Shown here one piece after another: positions 34,760-42,998 of a DNA stretch of 64,000 nucleotides. Every line of letters starts with the position of its first letter. Within the stretch, counting starts at the first letter, position 1. The stretch is from contig CABYAF010000001.1 in NCBI GenBank assembly GCA_902516925.1, positions 1 to 64,000 of the forward strand. The letters run 5' to 3'. The notes under the pieces were generated by a model that was given only the letters and a program-made list of their open reading frames with translations, made no database searches and had not been told where the DNA came from. The position numbers and the translations under genes are program-made. The DNA comes from an uncultured Bacteroidota bacterium (lineage in GTDB: Bacteria > Bacteroidota > Bacteroidia > Flavobacteriales > Flavobacteriaceae).

Positions 34760-36189
34760 TCTACATAGTCAATTGGTGGGGGGCCTGGATCTAGATATGG
34801 ATCATAATCATACTCACCAATTTTTTCATCAAATTCTTTTTTAATATCCTCTCTTAATTTACTGTCTTTAAAAATATCAACCATTGTCATTCCCAATGCT
34901 TTTGCAGCGTGAAGCATTCCCTTATGTCCTATCGACATGCCAGAGCTTGCTACTACTGACCATGAATGCCATGGGACACCTTTGGGTGCCGTTGTAGCCG
35001 CTAAACTTACTACTGGTATATTATAACTTACATCACCACTGTCAGTAGAACCCCCACCTGGACTATTTAGGGTTTCTCTTAATGGTCTTATTTTACCATC
35101 AATTCCTAATTCAGGTTTTCCATTGTTTCTTTGAAGTTCTAAAGCAAAATCTATTTCCTCTTGCGAATACTGGATATCCCCTAGAGTCTCAAGATTTTTT
35201 TGCATTGCTGCACCTCCAACTCTATTTGGTAAAAGATCATGCACGCCTGAAATTAATGAAACTTTATGTTCTACATTAGCCATTATAGCCGCACCTCCAG
35301 CCATTCTTCTTACTTGTTCATAAACAGGTTGCAAACCCTCTTTAGTTATGTCTCTTACTCTGACCCATATTCTTGAATAGTCTGGGACAACATTTACCAC
35401 TTTTCCAGCATCCTGTATATGGTAATGCATCCTTACTGATGGTAAGACATGTTCTCTATATGAGTTAATTCCTGATGTATATAACTCAAGTGCATCATTT
35501 GCAGCCCTTGCATTCCAGGGATCAACAGATGCGTGAGCAGATTGACCTGAAAACTCAACCATAAAATCAACAAGCGCAAGAGATGGTTGGACATTAGCTT
35601 CTGTCTTATCTGCTGGATGCCAATCCATACATATATCTACATCATCAAATACTCCGTCTCTAATCATCCAAAGTTTTCCAAAAAATTTCTCTTCAGCTGG
35701 TGTTCCAAAAAACTTTACTGTTCCCTTTAAGTCGCCTTTCTCAATTAACTCTTTTATTGCAATAGCTGCACCTAAACTTGCTGTACCAAATAAATTATGG
35801 CCACAACCATGACCGGCACCTCCTTCAATTAATTCATGTTTGTGAGGTACTGAATCTTGTGATAAACCCGGAAGGGCATCAAATTCTCCAATAATACCAA
35901 TTACTGGTTTACCTTCTCCATATGTTGCAGTAAAAGCAGTAGGCATTCCTGCCAGCCCTTTTTCTATAATTAGTCCGTTTGATTCAGCGTACTCCATTAA
36001 ATATTCGGCTGATTTATCCTCTCTAAATGCTACTTCCGCAGCCTCCCATATCTTATCACTTAATGAAGTTAAATCTGATGTTTTTTGATCTATAGAACTT
36101 AACAATTCTTTTTTTAATTTATTAACACTTTGGGATTGAACTGTTACAAATGATATAAATATTAATAAAATTGTAAAAAAATTTTTCAT
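34756..36189 (-). CDS. Secreted M20-family amidohydrolase (AbgB-like)
   Basis: 477 residues with signal peptide (ending TVQSQ). Metal-binding and catalytic segments: GEFDALPGLSQ, GHGCGHNLFGT, TPAEEKFFGKL, DWHPADK, and a C-terminal PGGGSTDSGDVSY. The length and insert resemble AbgB, the subunit of p-aminobenzoyl-glutamate hydrolase, and related exported aminoacylases. It would cleave N-acyl or N-aroyl amino acids or peptides in the periplasm. The C-terminus is Pro/Asp-rich (DPYLDPGPPPIDYVD). Relationship to the D-glutamate genes is positional only. Confidence 0.85.
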   Translation of the reverse strand: MKNFFTILLIFISFVTVQSQSVNKLKKELLSSIDQKTSDLTSLSDKIWEAAEVAFREDKSAEYLMEYAESNGLIIEKGLAGMPTAFTATYGEGKPVIGIIGEFDALPGLSQDSVPHKHELIEGGAGHGCGHNLFGTASLGAAIAIKELIEKGDLKGTVKFFGTPAEEKFFGKLWMIRDGVFDDVDICMDWHPADKTEANVQPSLALVDFMVEFSGQSAHASVDPWNARAANDALELYTSGINSYREHVLPSVRMHYHIQDAGKVVNVVPDYSRIWVRVRDITKEGLQPVYEQVRRMAGGAAIMANVEHKVSLISGVHDLLPNRVGGAAMQKNLETLGDIQYSQEEIDFALELQRNNGKPELGIDGKIRPLRETLNSPGGGSTDSGDVSYNIPVVSLAATTAPKGVPWHSWSVVASSGMSIGHKGMLHAAKALGMTMVDIFKDSKLREDIKKEFDEKIGEYDYDPYLDPGPPPIDYVD

Positions 36190-36249
36190 TATTTGATAAT
36201 TTAAGGTTTTCTTGATAACCTAATTTACAAATAATATTTATTTTAGAAG

Positions 36250-36699
36250 ATGAGATTATTTAAGGATGTTAAAGGCAACAATGTTGATCCCGTTAATCAT
36301 ACTCTTTCCATTTTAAAAGAATATCCATACGCAAAAATTCATATTGGCTCTGACTCACAAAATGTTGGTAAGAAGACTAATTATACAAGTGTAATAGCAT
36401 ATAGACTTGGCACTAGAGGAGTACATTATATATTAAGTAAGTCTTCATGCGAGGCAATAAATGATATTTGGAAAAGACTTTGGTTAGAGGCTGAATACAG
36501 TATTAAAGTTGCAGAATGGCTAACTAAACAAGTCAGTGTTCAAGTTGAAATAGATATGGATTATAACTCTGACGAAAATCATAAATCAAATAAATTAATC
36601 TCAGCAACAAAAGGGTGGGCTAATTCTTTAGGTTATAAAGTCAATGTTAAACCAAACAATCAGATAGCAACAAGAGCTGCTGATCATCATTGTAAATAA
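36250..36699 (+). CDS. YkuK-like (DUF458) RNase H-fold protein
   Basis: 149 residues. The N-terminal IHIGSDSQNVGKKTNYTSVIAYRL is the family signature; it is an RNase H-like first strand with an acidic residue (Asp) in the metal-binding position. EIDMDYNSDENHKSNKLISATKGW and ATRAADHHCK complete the domain. DUF458/YkuK proteins have an RNase H fold and unknown role. Single gene convergent with the DgcN homologue: its stop and the other stop are adjacent. Confidence 0.8.
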   Translation: MRLFKDVKGNNVDPVNHTLSILKEYPYAKIHIGSDSQNVGKKTNYTSVIAYRLGTRGVHYILSKSSCEAINDIWKRLWLEAEYSIKVAEWLTKQVSVQVEIDMDYNSDENHKSNKLISATKGWANSLGYKVNVKPNNQIATRAADHHCK

Positions 36700-37731
36700 T
36701 TAAGTTAATTGACTAAAAATTTTACCTCCACCATACCTTACTACATCAGTTGAAGGAAGTCCTGTTTCTTTTTCCGTTTTTTCTATAAATTCCTTAGCTG
36801 CTTCATCAGTCATTAAGGTTGTGTTAAGTGCAATCCCAATCACTTTTGTACTAGGATATGTTCCAATGACTGAGGCTAGTTCTTCATTAAGTTTTATAAA
36901 TTTTTTTAAATCAGGAATCTTAATATTCTCAAGAGACCTTAATGAATCATTTCTAGCTATATGACATAAAATCATATGGGTTGGACATGTTCCTCTCATT
37001 AATGGAAGAGTAGCTGAACTGCCTGGATGTAAAATAGAACCCTGGCCTTCTACAATTACAATATCTTTATCTTTCTGCTCAATAACTGCAGACTCAACTG
37101 CTCCGCAAGCATGGTCAAGTTTATATGCATCTAGGGGTATACCCTTTCCTGTAACTGTTATACCTACTTGTCCCGTAGCAACAAATCCCGTATTAATCTG
37201 TTTTTCTTTTAAATATGAATATAATTCCAGTCCCACAGTCATTTTTCCAGCAGCCATATCAGTACCGATCATTAAAACTCTTTTGTTAGATAAATTTATA
37301 GCTTTGGCTGATCCTATCTTTGGTACAAACTGAGGAACCCTAGTATCCCATATCCATTGAGTTTTATCAGTTAAATATTTTGAAAAATCAGGGTAAACTT
37401 GATCATGTAATCCATTAATTATTGACATACCTTGATTTAATGCCTCTTTAATAACATTATTCCATGACTTTGGTCTTACTCCACCTGAAGTCAGAACTCC
37501 TAGCAATAGAACATTAGCTCCCATAGCTTTAGCCTTATTTATATCCTCAACAACTGGAATGTCTTTCTTAATAATTGAAACCTCAGATATTTTTTTACCA
37601 GCAAAAACAGAGTCTATAACACAAAGGATTTCATTATCAAGATATCTAAGTGCACTAATGCCCATTTTTCCATAGTCATCATCAATACTTGACTCCATCC
37701 ATATTGCAATTTTATCAGATTGTTTCAACAT
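36700..37731 (-). CDS. dgcN: DUF1611 protein, D-glutamate N-acetyltransferase DgcN-like
   Basis: 343 residues from the Met at 37731 (MLKQSDKIAIWM); the longer ORF overlaps dgcA further and its first 9 residues do not look conserved. Rossmann-like N-domain, then a P-loop-like segment RVLMIGTDMAAGKMTVGLEL, VAATGQVGI-like region and VEGQGSILHPG, as in DUF1611 proteins. In marine Pseudoalteromonas DgcN acetylates D-glutamate and DgcA, an epimerase, inverts it, after which the acetyl group is removed. The neighbouring gene here is exactly such an epimerase, overlapping by 17 bases. Confidence 0.82.
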   Translation of the reverse strand: MLKQSDKIAIWMESSIDDDYGKMGISALRYLDNEILCVIDSVFAGKKISEVSIIKKDIPVVEDINKAKAMGANVLLLGVLTSGGVRPKSWNNVIKEALNQGMSIINGLHDQVYPDFSKYLTDKTQWIWDTRVPQFVPKIGSAKAINLSNKRVLMIGTDMAAGKMTVGLELYSYLKEKQINTGFVATGQVGITVTGKGIPLDAYKLDHACGAVESAVIEQKDKDIVIVEGQGSILHPGSSATLPLMRGTCPTHMILCHIARNDSLRSLENIKIPDLKKFIKLNEELASVIGTYPSTKVIGIALNTTLMTDEAAKEFIEKTEKETGLPSTDVVRYGGGKIFSQLT

Positions 37732-38773
37732 AACTCTGAGTTTTAAGTTTAGCTCCATGACCTGGCATCGAGTTTGTCATAGTTATCCCATTGACCATTG
37801 AAGAGCCTTCACTAGGATCTGGATCTAAATTATAGTGAGAGTCTAAATCAACATAATCTATTATACCTGTAATTGAGGCCCCTGCTGATATGCTAACAGA
37901 TGATTCACTCATACATCCAATCATAGTTTTTAATCCATGTGCTTTTGCAACATTTAAAATTTTTAAGGCCTCGGTTATTCCTCCGCATTTCATGAGTTTT
38001 AAATTTACCCCATCAACATATTGATAGTACTTTGCAACGTCGTCTGAAAATCTGCATGATTCATCAATAAATATTGGAAGAAGCCTGCCTTCAAATAAGA
38101 ATTTAAGTTTATCTTCTTCTCCTTCAACTAATGGTTGTTCTATATATTCTGCTTTTCTTTCTGCTAGCCATTTCATCATAAGTTTTGCCTCATGTAAAGT
38201 CCATCCTCCATTTGCATCAACACGAATAGCAATATCTTTGTTTTTAGTTGATTCAATTACTTGCGAATAGATCAACTTATCATATTCTATGCCTTCTTTA
38301 GAGCCTAATTTAATTTTTAAAGCCTTTACCTCTGGATTCTGTACTATTAATTCTACTCTCTCTTTTACTACTTCAGGTGGATTTATACCAACAGTTAAGG
38401 ATGTGGGAACGGATGTAGATGGGAGTCCTAATAAATCTTTCAAAGATATATTTGCCTTTTTTGCTTTCCAATCCCATAAAGCAATATCCATACCAGCCAT
38501 AGCACATGCTGGAACATTTAACTCTTTAGCTCTTTGATTTACTTCGTATATTGAAAGTGAGTCTATTTTTGAGTCAATCAATCTTTTAAGATGTACTTCA
38601 ACTTCATGAGCTGTTGTTGCTCCTTCTGTTTTTCCTGGAGCACATTCTCCCCAAGCAGTAATATCATCTTTAATAATTTCAACAAATAGATTTTGTGACT
38701 TATCATGTGTTCCTCTGCTAATTTGAAGAGGAAATTTTTTCTTAAGATTTACTATATGAAAATTAAATTCCAT
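37715..38773 (-). CDS. dgcA: Enolase-superfamily dipeptide/N-acetyl-glutamate epimerase (DgcA-like)
   Basis: 352 residues. Muconate-lactonizing subgroup layout: capping domain to about 120, then VKALKIKLGS (K-x-K), RVDANGGWTLHEA (metal Asp), IEQPL (metal Glu), IFIDESCR (metal Asp) and LKLMKCGGI (second Lys). This matches L-Ala-D/L-Glu epimerases such as YcjG, and DgcA of D-glutamate catabolism. With DgcN next to it, epimerisation of N-acetyl-D-glutamate is the favoured reaction; murein-derived dipeptides are the alternative substrate. Confidence 0.85.
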   Translation of the reverse strand: MEFNFHIVNLKKKFPLQISRGTHDKSQNLFVEIIKDDITAWGECAPGKTEGATTAHEVEVHLKRLIDSKIDSLSIYEVNQRAKELNVPACAMAGMDIALWDWKAKKANISLKDLLGLPSTSVPTSLTVGINPPEVVKERVELIVQNPEVKALKIKLGSKEGIEYDKLIYSQVIESTKNKDIAIRVDANGGWTLHEAKLMMKWLAERKAEYIEQPLVEGEEDKLKFLFEGRLLPIFIDESCRFSDDVAKYYQYVDGVNLKLMKCGGITEALKILNVAKAHGLKTMIGCMSESSVSISAGASITGIIDYVDLDSHYNLDPDPSEGSSMVNGITMTNSMPGHGAKLKTQSYVETI

Positions 38774-38778
38774 TTACC

Positions 38779-38793
38779 TAGATTGAAAATCTA
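38779..38793 (-). promoter_or_regulatory. Short hairpin just upstream of the dgcA start codon
   Basis: TAGATT-TTC-AATCTA on the minus strand is a 6-bp inverted repeat with a 3-base loop, ending 5 bases before the ATG. It sits between the HTH gene stop and dgcA and could affect initiation or be an operator half. AT-rich composition makes chance likely. Confidence 0.25.
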
Positions 38794-38804
38794 AGTTAAT
38801 CTTT

Positions 38805-39131
38805 TTATTGATTTTTTTCTTTAAAATTATCAAGGGTCTCTCTTAAGTATATAGGAGTTCTATTTCGTCTAGTTATCCACTTAAGTTTTCCTTTTTCTTG
38901 ATATCTAATAAGGGTACTCTCACTTAAACCAAGATATTCTGCAGCTTGTTTTCTTGGAAGATATTTGATGTGGTCTGGGAGATTCGAGCAATCATAATTA
39001 GAAGAGGCTAGCTCAAGAAAACTTCTTTCAATTTGAATGTCTTCTTTCTTAACCCTTCTTCCCTCAAAGTAAACTGATCTGACTCCATCAGGAAAATAAA
39101 TTTGGTTTATATCAATCCACTTTTTGTGCAT
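38805..39131 (-). CDS. Helix-turn-helix (MerR/excisionase-type, HTH_17) protein
   Basis: 108 residues. The C-terminal half is a clear excisionase-like winged helix: YLPRKQAAEYLGLSESTLIRYQEKGKLKW followed by a wing and RTPIYLRETLDNF. The first 50 residues are not recognised. It lies 31 bases upstream of dgcA on the same strand, so it is probably co-transcribed and may control the D-glutamate genes. No integrase is nearby, which argues against a phage excisionase. Confidence 0.7.
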   Translation of the reverse strand: MHKKWIDINQIYFPDGVRSVYFEGRRVKKEDIQIERSFLELASSNYDCSNLPDHIKYLPRKQAAEYLGLSESTLIRYQEKGKLKWITRRNRTPIYLRETLDNFKEKNQ

Positions 39132-39188
39132 TATTTTTTTAGCTAGCCTATAAAGGTAAAAAAAAATACCTATTTTTATGTTTAATTA

Positions 39189-39206
39189 TACAAATAAATC
39201 TTTGTA
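39189..39206. promoter_or_regulatory. Inverted repeat between the HTH gene and the plug-protein operon
   Basis: TACAAA-TAAATC-TTTGTA is a perfect 6-bp inverted repeat in the 100-base divergent gap. It is a candidate operator for the adjacent HTH protein. A second, weaker repeat (AGGTA/TACCT around a run of A) lies 15-45 bases to the left. Confidence 0.3.
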
Positions 39207-39231
39207 TTTATCTATAAGCTAATTATTTACG

Positions 39232-39753
39232 ATGAAAAGACTTTTTTTTATAATTATTATCCTAGTTTCTAATTCTATTGAGGCTCAAATTGGCAGAGAA
39301 GGATACTATCGATCAAACTATGGCACTAGAAACTATAATTCTGGGCTAAATTCATTTGAATATGGAATAATTGGTTCAAACCAAGATGCAACTGGCTCAC
39401 CTACTGGATTAATATCTGCAATAATTAGAAGAATTCCCACTGCAAAAAAAATTTCAGACAGATTTGGAAATGAAAATGTGTCCCTAAGAGGAAGAAATTC
39501 TGTTCAGGCAGCTGGTGATGAAGTTCTTTGGGAAATTGATGGTGTTACTTTCCAATCTCCACCAATGTTAAGTGTAAATGATGTAGTTTACGTTGAAATT
39601 ATAAAAGGGCTTGCTGCAACTAATAAATATGGCTCGGATGGAGCAGCAGGAGTAATTATTATAAAAACAGCGGTAAACGCATCTAACTTTGATTTAATTA
39701 ATTCTCCAAAAAATCTTTGGAGAAAAGTTACAGAAAAAAAAGTTAAGAGGTAG
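39232..39753 (+). CDS. Secreted stand-alone TonB plug-domain protein 1
   Basis: 173 residues. Signal peptide (to SIEAQ), about 45 poorly conserved residues, then a SusC-type plug core: NVSLRGRNSV, VLWEIDGVTFQSPP, DVVYVEIIKGLAATNKYGSDGAAGVIIIKT. In a receptor this would be followed by a 500-800-residue barrel, but the gene stops about 30 residues later (KNLWRKVTEKKVKR). The next gene encodes a paralogue, so the short form is not a random truncation. Role unknown; it could occupy or modulate a receptor or interact with TonB. Confidence 0.7.
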   Translation: MKRLFFIIIILVSNSIEAQIGREGYYRSNYGTRNYNSGLNSFEYGIIGSNQDATGSPTGLISAIIRRIPTAKKISDRFGNENVSLRGRNSVQAAGDEVLWEIDGVTFQSPPMLSVNDVVYVEIIKGLAATNKYGSDGAAGVIIIKTAVNASNFDLINSPKNLWRKVTEKKVKR

Positions 39754-39801
39754 TTAACACAACTAGTTCAAACTTTTTTTTATTTTAGCTTTTTACTTAT
39801 T

Positions 39802-40287
39802 ATGAAAGAGAAATATTTAGTTTTACTTATACTTTTTTCTGTCTTTTCTTATTCACAAGAAGACAAAATTTTTAAGGCTCAGCAAAATGCTATTTCATCT
39901 ATGTCATTAGTTGACGCGCTTGCATCTAGATATCCAGGTGCTAGAAAATATATTGATAGAATGGGCAATAATAATATTGCATTGAGAGGTAGACAATCAT
40001 TTAAAACTGCAGGTAATCAGGTTCTTTGGGAAATTGATGGTGTGATATACAATAACCCTCCCAGCCTTTATGCAAATCAAGTAAAATATGTTGAAATTCT
40101 TAATGGTCTAGCTGCAACCAACAGATATGGAAGTGAGGGAGCTGGGGGAGTAGTGGTTGTTAAAACAAATGTAAGTGCTGAAAAATTCAATAGCAGAAAA
40201 AACCTTTGGAACAGATCACTACAAATTCCAAAAAAAAAGAAGAAGGATAAGAAAGCTAAAAAGAAAAAAAAAGATAAAAAATCTTAA
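39802..40287 (+). CDS. Secreted stand-alone TonB plug-domain protein 2 (Lys-rich tail)
   Basis: 161 residues, paralogue of the preceding gene; 44 of 72 core positions are identical in my hand alignment. Signal peptide (to FSYSQ), plug core NIALRGRQSF, VLWEIDGVIYNNPP, YVEILNGLAATNRYGSEGAGGVVVVKT, then KNLWNR and a C-terminal tail that is almost all Lys (KKKKKDKKAKKKKKDKKS). The tail is absent from its sister. Both lack any beta-barrel. 48 bases after the first copy, no terminator between, so one transcript is likely. Confidence 0.7.
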   Translation: MKEKYLVLLILFSVFSYSQEDKIFKAQQNAISSMSLVDALASRYPGARKYIDRMGNNNIALRGRQSFKTAGNQVLWEIDGVIYNNPPSLYANQVKYVEILNGLAATNRYGSEGAGGVVVVKTNVSAEKFNSRKNLWNRSLQIPKKKKKDKKAKKKKKDKKS

Positions 40288-40298
40288 AAAATTCAAAT

Positions 40299-40790
40299 TT
40301 GAAAAAGATCAATGTTTTTTCTTTGTGTTGTCTGATATTGTTTAGCCTCAACTCATGTATTACAAATAATAAAAGTGCCTCTGATTTAGATTCTTTACAG
40401 CTTAAAACTTCATTTATTGATTTATATGATAATAATTTAGATCTCTCGGAATATAAAAAAGGAAAGATTGTAATTAATTACTGGGCTACATGGTGTGCGC
40501 CATGTATAAAAGAAATGCCAAGTATGAAAAGGGCTGAGGAAATTTTAGAGGAATACGGCTATACCTTTTTATTAGTTTCTGATGAAACAATATCTAAAAT
40601 ATCTAGTTTTAAAAACGAATGGAATTTTGATTTGAATTTTTTAAAATCCACTAAATCATTTGAGTCACTCGGAGTCTATGCTATGCCTACTTCTTATATA
40701 TTTGATGCAAATGGTCAATTAATTGAAACTATTTTTGGAGCAATTGAATGGGATTCGGAAGAAATGATTAATAAACTAAAAATGTTGTAA
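40299..40790 (+). CDS. TlpA/ResA-like thioredoxin lipoprotein
   Basis: 163 residues from a TTG start 11 bases after the second plug gene. Lipobox FSLNSC (Cys 20), then a thioredoxin fold with the redox motif W-C-A-P-C (65-69) and cis-Pro region AMPTSYIFD. Membrane-anchored periplasmic thiol-disulfide reductase. The following gene encodes a lipoprotein with a C-x-C-C cluster, a possible redox or metal-loading client. One base separates the two genes. Confidence 0.88.
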   Translation: MKKINVFSLCCLILFSLNSCITNNKSASDLDSLQLKTSFIDLYDNNLDLSEYKKGKIVINYWATWCAPCIKEMPSMKRAEEILEEYGYTFLLVSDETISKISSFKNEWNFDLNFLKSTKSFESLGVYAMPTSYIFDANGQLIETIFGAIEWDSEEMINKLKML

Positions 40791-40791
40791 A

Positions 40792-41991
40792 ATGAAAAAC
40801 TTTGTCATTGCCTTTTCTTTATTAAGTGTTTTTTCATGTACTTCTAATGATATCATAATAGAAGAAATATCTTTTTCATATGACAACAGCAATGCGCAGC
40901 CAAGTTTAGTTTCAACTAATGGTTCATTGTCATTGACTTGGATTTCTTCTGATGAGGACATGAATGCTAGTTTAAATTTTAGACAATTCAAGGATGGAAA
41001 CTGGACTGATCCTCAAACATTCGCTGTTGGTTCTAATTGGTTTGTTAACTGGGCTGACTTTCCAACACATGCAATAAGTGGTGATCAAGTTTTAACAAGC
41101 TACCTAAAAAAATCTGCATCTGGCACATATACCTATGATGTTTTTTTAAGTCTTCATAAATTATCTGGAGAGAAGGTAAAAGAAGATTTTATATTAAATA
41201 CAGATGGCTTCAAGGCAGAACATGGTTTTGTTAGTATAGTTGCAAAAGACAATGAAGGGTTTTTTGTTACTTGGTTAGACGGTAGAAATACAGTTAAAAA
41301 GGATTCAGAAGGGAATAGTAAACCTATGACCATTCGATTTGCTGAAATTACAAATGCAGGAGATATTATAGATGAGTCTGAGTTAGATTCATCTGTTTGT
41401 GATTGTTGTCAAACATCAATGACATTCACTGATAAAGGACCCCTAGTTGTCTATAGAGACAGAAGTAAGGAAGAAGTTCGAGATATTTATGTTACAAGAA
41501 ATGTAAATGATGAATGGGAAAATCCAGTGCCAGTTAATAATGATGGATGGGTAATTTACGGGTGTCCGGTAAATGGTCCTAAAGTTGTCTCCAATTCAAA
41601 AAATCTTGCTGTAAGTTGGTTTACTGTTTTAGATGGCAATCCAACAGTCAATCTTTCCTTTTCAGAATCTTACGGATCGTCTTTTGGTGGGCCAATAAAA
41701 ATTAATGACCTCAATGCTATTGGAAGAGTAGATACTGCCTTTTTAAATGAAAAGGAGGTAATGGTTAGTTATATGGAAGGTGACGATGTTGGTACATATT
41801 TAAGAATAAAAAAAGTTTCAATAGACGGAAAAGTTTCAGAGCCAATTACAATTTCTAAAATTGATAGTGGAAGAGGGACAGGAGTGCCACAATTAGAAAT
41901 ACTAAATGACGAGATATTTATTATATGGACTGTTTTTGACGACGAAAACAATCAATTAAAGACAGTAAGAGTGAATTCTAAAAATATTTAA
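40792..41991 (+). CDS. Sialidase-like beta-propeller lipoprotein with CxCC motif
   Basis: 399 residues. Lipobox SVFSC (Cys 16). Repeated beta units with Ser-x-Asp/Trp features (PSLVSTNGSLSLTWIS, EGFFVTWLDGRN, LEILNDEIFIIWTVF) suggest a six-bladed sialidase-like propeller. In the middle it carries C-D-C-C-Q-T and, about 60 residues later, Y-G-C-P-V-N-G-P, an arrangement that could bind metal or form disulfides; a sialidase active-site Arg triad is not evident. Lies directly after the TlpA gene. Function unknown. Confidence 0.6.
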   Translation: MKNFVIAFSLLSVFSCTSNDIIIEEISFSYDNSNAQPSLVSTNGSLSLTWISSDEDMNASLNFRQFKDGNWTDPQTFAVGSNWFVNWADFPTHAISGDQVLTSYLKKSASGTYTYDVFLSLHKLSGEKVKEDFILNTDGFKAEHGFVSIVAKDNEGFFVTWLDGRNTVKKDSEGNSKPMTIRFAEITNAGDIIDESELDSSVCDCCQTSMTFTDKGPLVVYRDRSKEEVRDIYVTRNVNDEWENPVPVNNDGWVIYGCPVNGPKVVSNSKNLAVSWFTVLDGNPTVNLSFSESYGSSFGGPIKINDLNAIGRVDTAFLNEKEVMVSYMEGDDVGTYLRIKKVSIDGKVSEPITISKIDSGRGTGVPQLEILNDEIFIIWTVFDDENNQLKTVRVNSKNI

Positions 41992-41995
41992 ATTA

Positions 41996-42856
41996 ATGAA
42001 AAGGCATTACTTCCTGTTGTCGTTAATAATATTCAGTTGTTCGAGTGGACAAGAAAAGGAAGAATATAAAAATGCTGTTATTCTTGAAACTATTGTTCTA
42101 CCAAAAATCATTAATGAAACCTCTGGTTTAGAAATTTTAAATGAAGTTTTTATAACACATAATGATTCTGGAGGAGAGCCAAGTTTATATTTTTTTAATC
42201 TAAATGGTGAGATCATAAATTCTATAAAACTCGAAGAAGAGTCTGTTTGGGAAATTTATAATAATGATTGGGAAGATATTACAGCTGATAAAGACTATAT
42301 ATTCATTGCTGACACTGGAAACAATTTTGGTAATAGAGATAATCTAAATATCATAAAATTAAGAACAAGTGATTTTAGTATTGAGGGTAAAATTGAGATT
42401 TCCTATGAAGATCAAAAAACATTTTTGCCAAGACCAAAACATAAGTACGATGCTGAAGCATTATTTTTAATTGAAGATAAAATTGCCGTTTTGTCTAAGG
42501 ACAGAAGCAATCTATTTACCGATTTATATTTAATTGATAAAGAAAGTAATTTAAAACAAGCACTTGAAAGTAAAATTACATATAATGTAAATTCTTTAAT
42601 TACTGGCGGTGATTACAATAAAGATATTAGTTTACTTGCCCTTGTTAGCTACAACTCAAATGGCAATCAATTCTTAATTCTATTCGAAGACTTTAATTTG
42701 GAAAACTTATCTGAAAAAAAATTTAGAAAATTTAAAATTCCACTAGAGAGAGCGCAAATTGAAGCAGTTAAGATAATTGATAATGATACGTTTTGGATTA
42801 CTTCAGAAGATGAGGGCATCGGAAGCCCTTACATGTACAAAATTAAAGTGGAATAA
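41996..42856 (+). CDS. Beta-propeller-like lipoprotein of unknown function
   Basis: 286 residues. Lipobox IIFSC (Cys about 15). Strand-rich with features such as ETSGLEILNEVFITHNDSGGEPSLY, DWEDITADKDYIFIADTGNNFGNRDNL and KYDAEALFLIEDKIAVLSKDR, which recall propellers of the SdiA-regulated/esterase-like phytase type. Acidic residues next to DxGNN turns could bind Ca2+. Last gene of the plus-strand run that starts at 39232, 4 bases after the CxCC protein, and followed directly by a hairpin. Confidence 0.6.
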   Translation: MKRHYFLLSLIIFSCSSGQEKEEYKNAVILETIVLPKIINETSGLEILNEVFITHNDSGGEPSLYFFNLNGEIINSIKLEEESVWEIYNNDWEDITADKDYIFIADTGNNFGNRDNLNIIKLRTSDFSIEGKIEISYEDQKTFLPRPKHKYDAEALFLIEDKIAVLSKDRSNLFTDLYLIDKESNLKQALESKITYNVNSLITGGDYNKDISLLALVSYNSNGNQFLILFEDFNLENLSEKKFRKFKIPLERAQIEAVKIIDNDTFWITSEDEGIGSPYMYKIKVE

Positions 42857-42940
42857 AAAACGCCCCTAACAAAACCAATTAACAAAAATTCAAATTAACC
42901 TAGCTAAAAAAGGACTAAAGATGACCTTAGGAGCGTTTTT
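42856..42940. terminator. Long-loop hairpin between convergent genes (terminator or small RNA)
   Basis: AAAAACGCCCCTAA pairs with TTAGGAGCGTTTTT across 57 bases. On the plus strand one C-A mismatch interrupts the 14-bp stem; on the minus strand that position is a G-U wobble, so the minus-strand RNA pairs fully and ends in T6. It lies between the stop codons of the propeller gene and lpxR and probably terminates both. The large, A/C-rich loop is unusual for a plain terminator. Confidence 0.6.
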
Positions 42941-42998
42941 GAATTATTCTTTAATTTAAGATAATTCCACTTGATATTATTTTAAAGAAAAGTTAAAA

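Noticed and set aside
38805-39131. Prophage or integrative-element excisionase
   Set aside because: The HTH type fits, but there is no integrase, phage gene or repeat boundary and the neighbours are metabolic.
42857-42998. tRNA gene in the gap before lpxR
   Set aside because: No cloverleaf or T-loop sequence is present; only the long-loop hairpin is supported.
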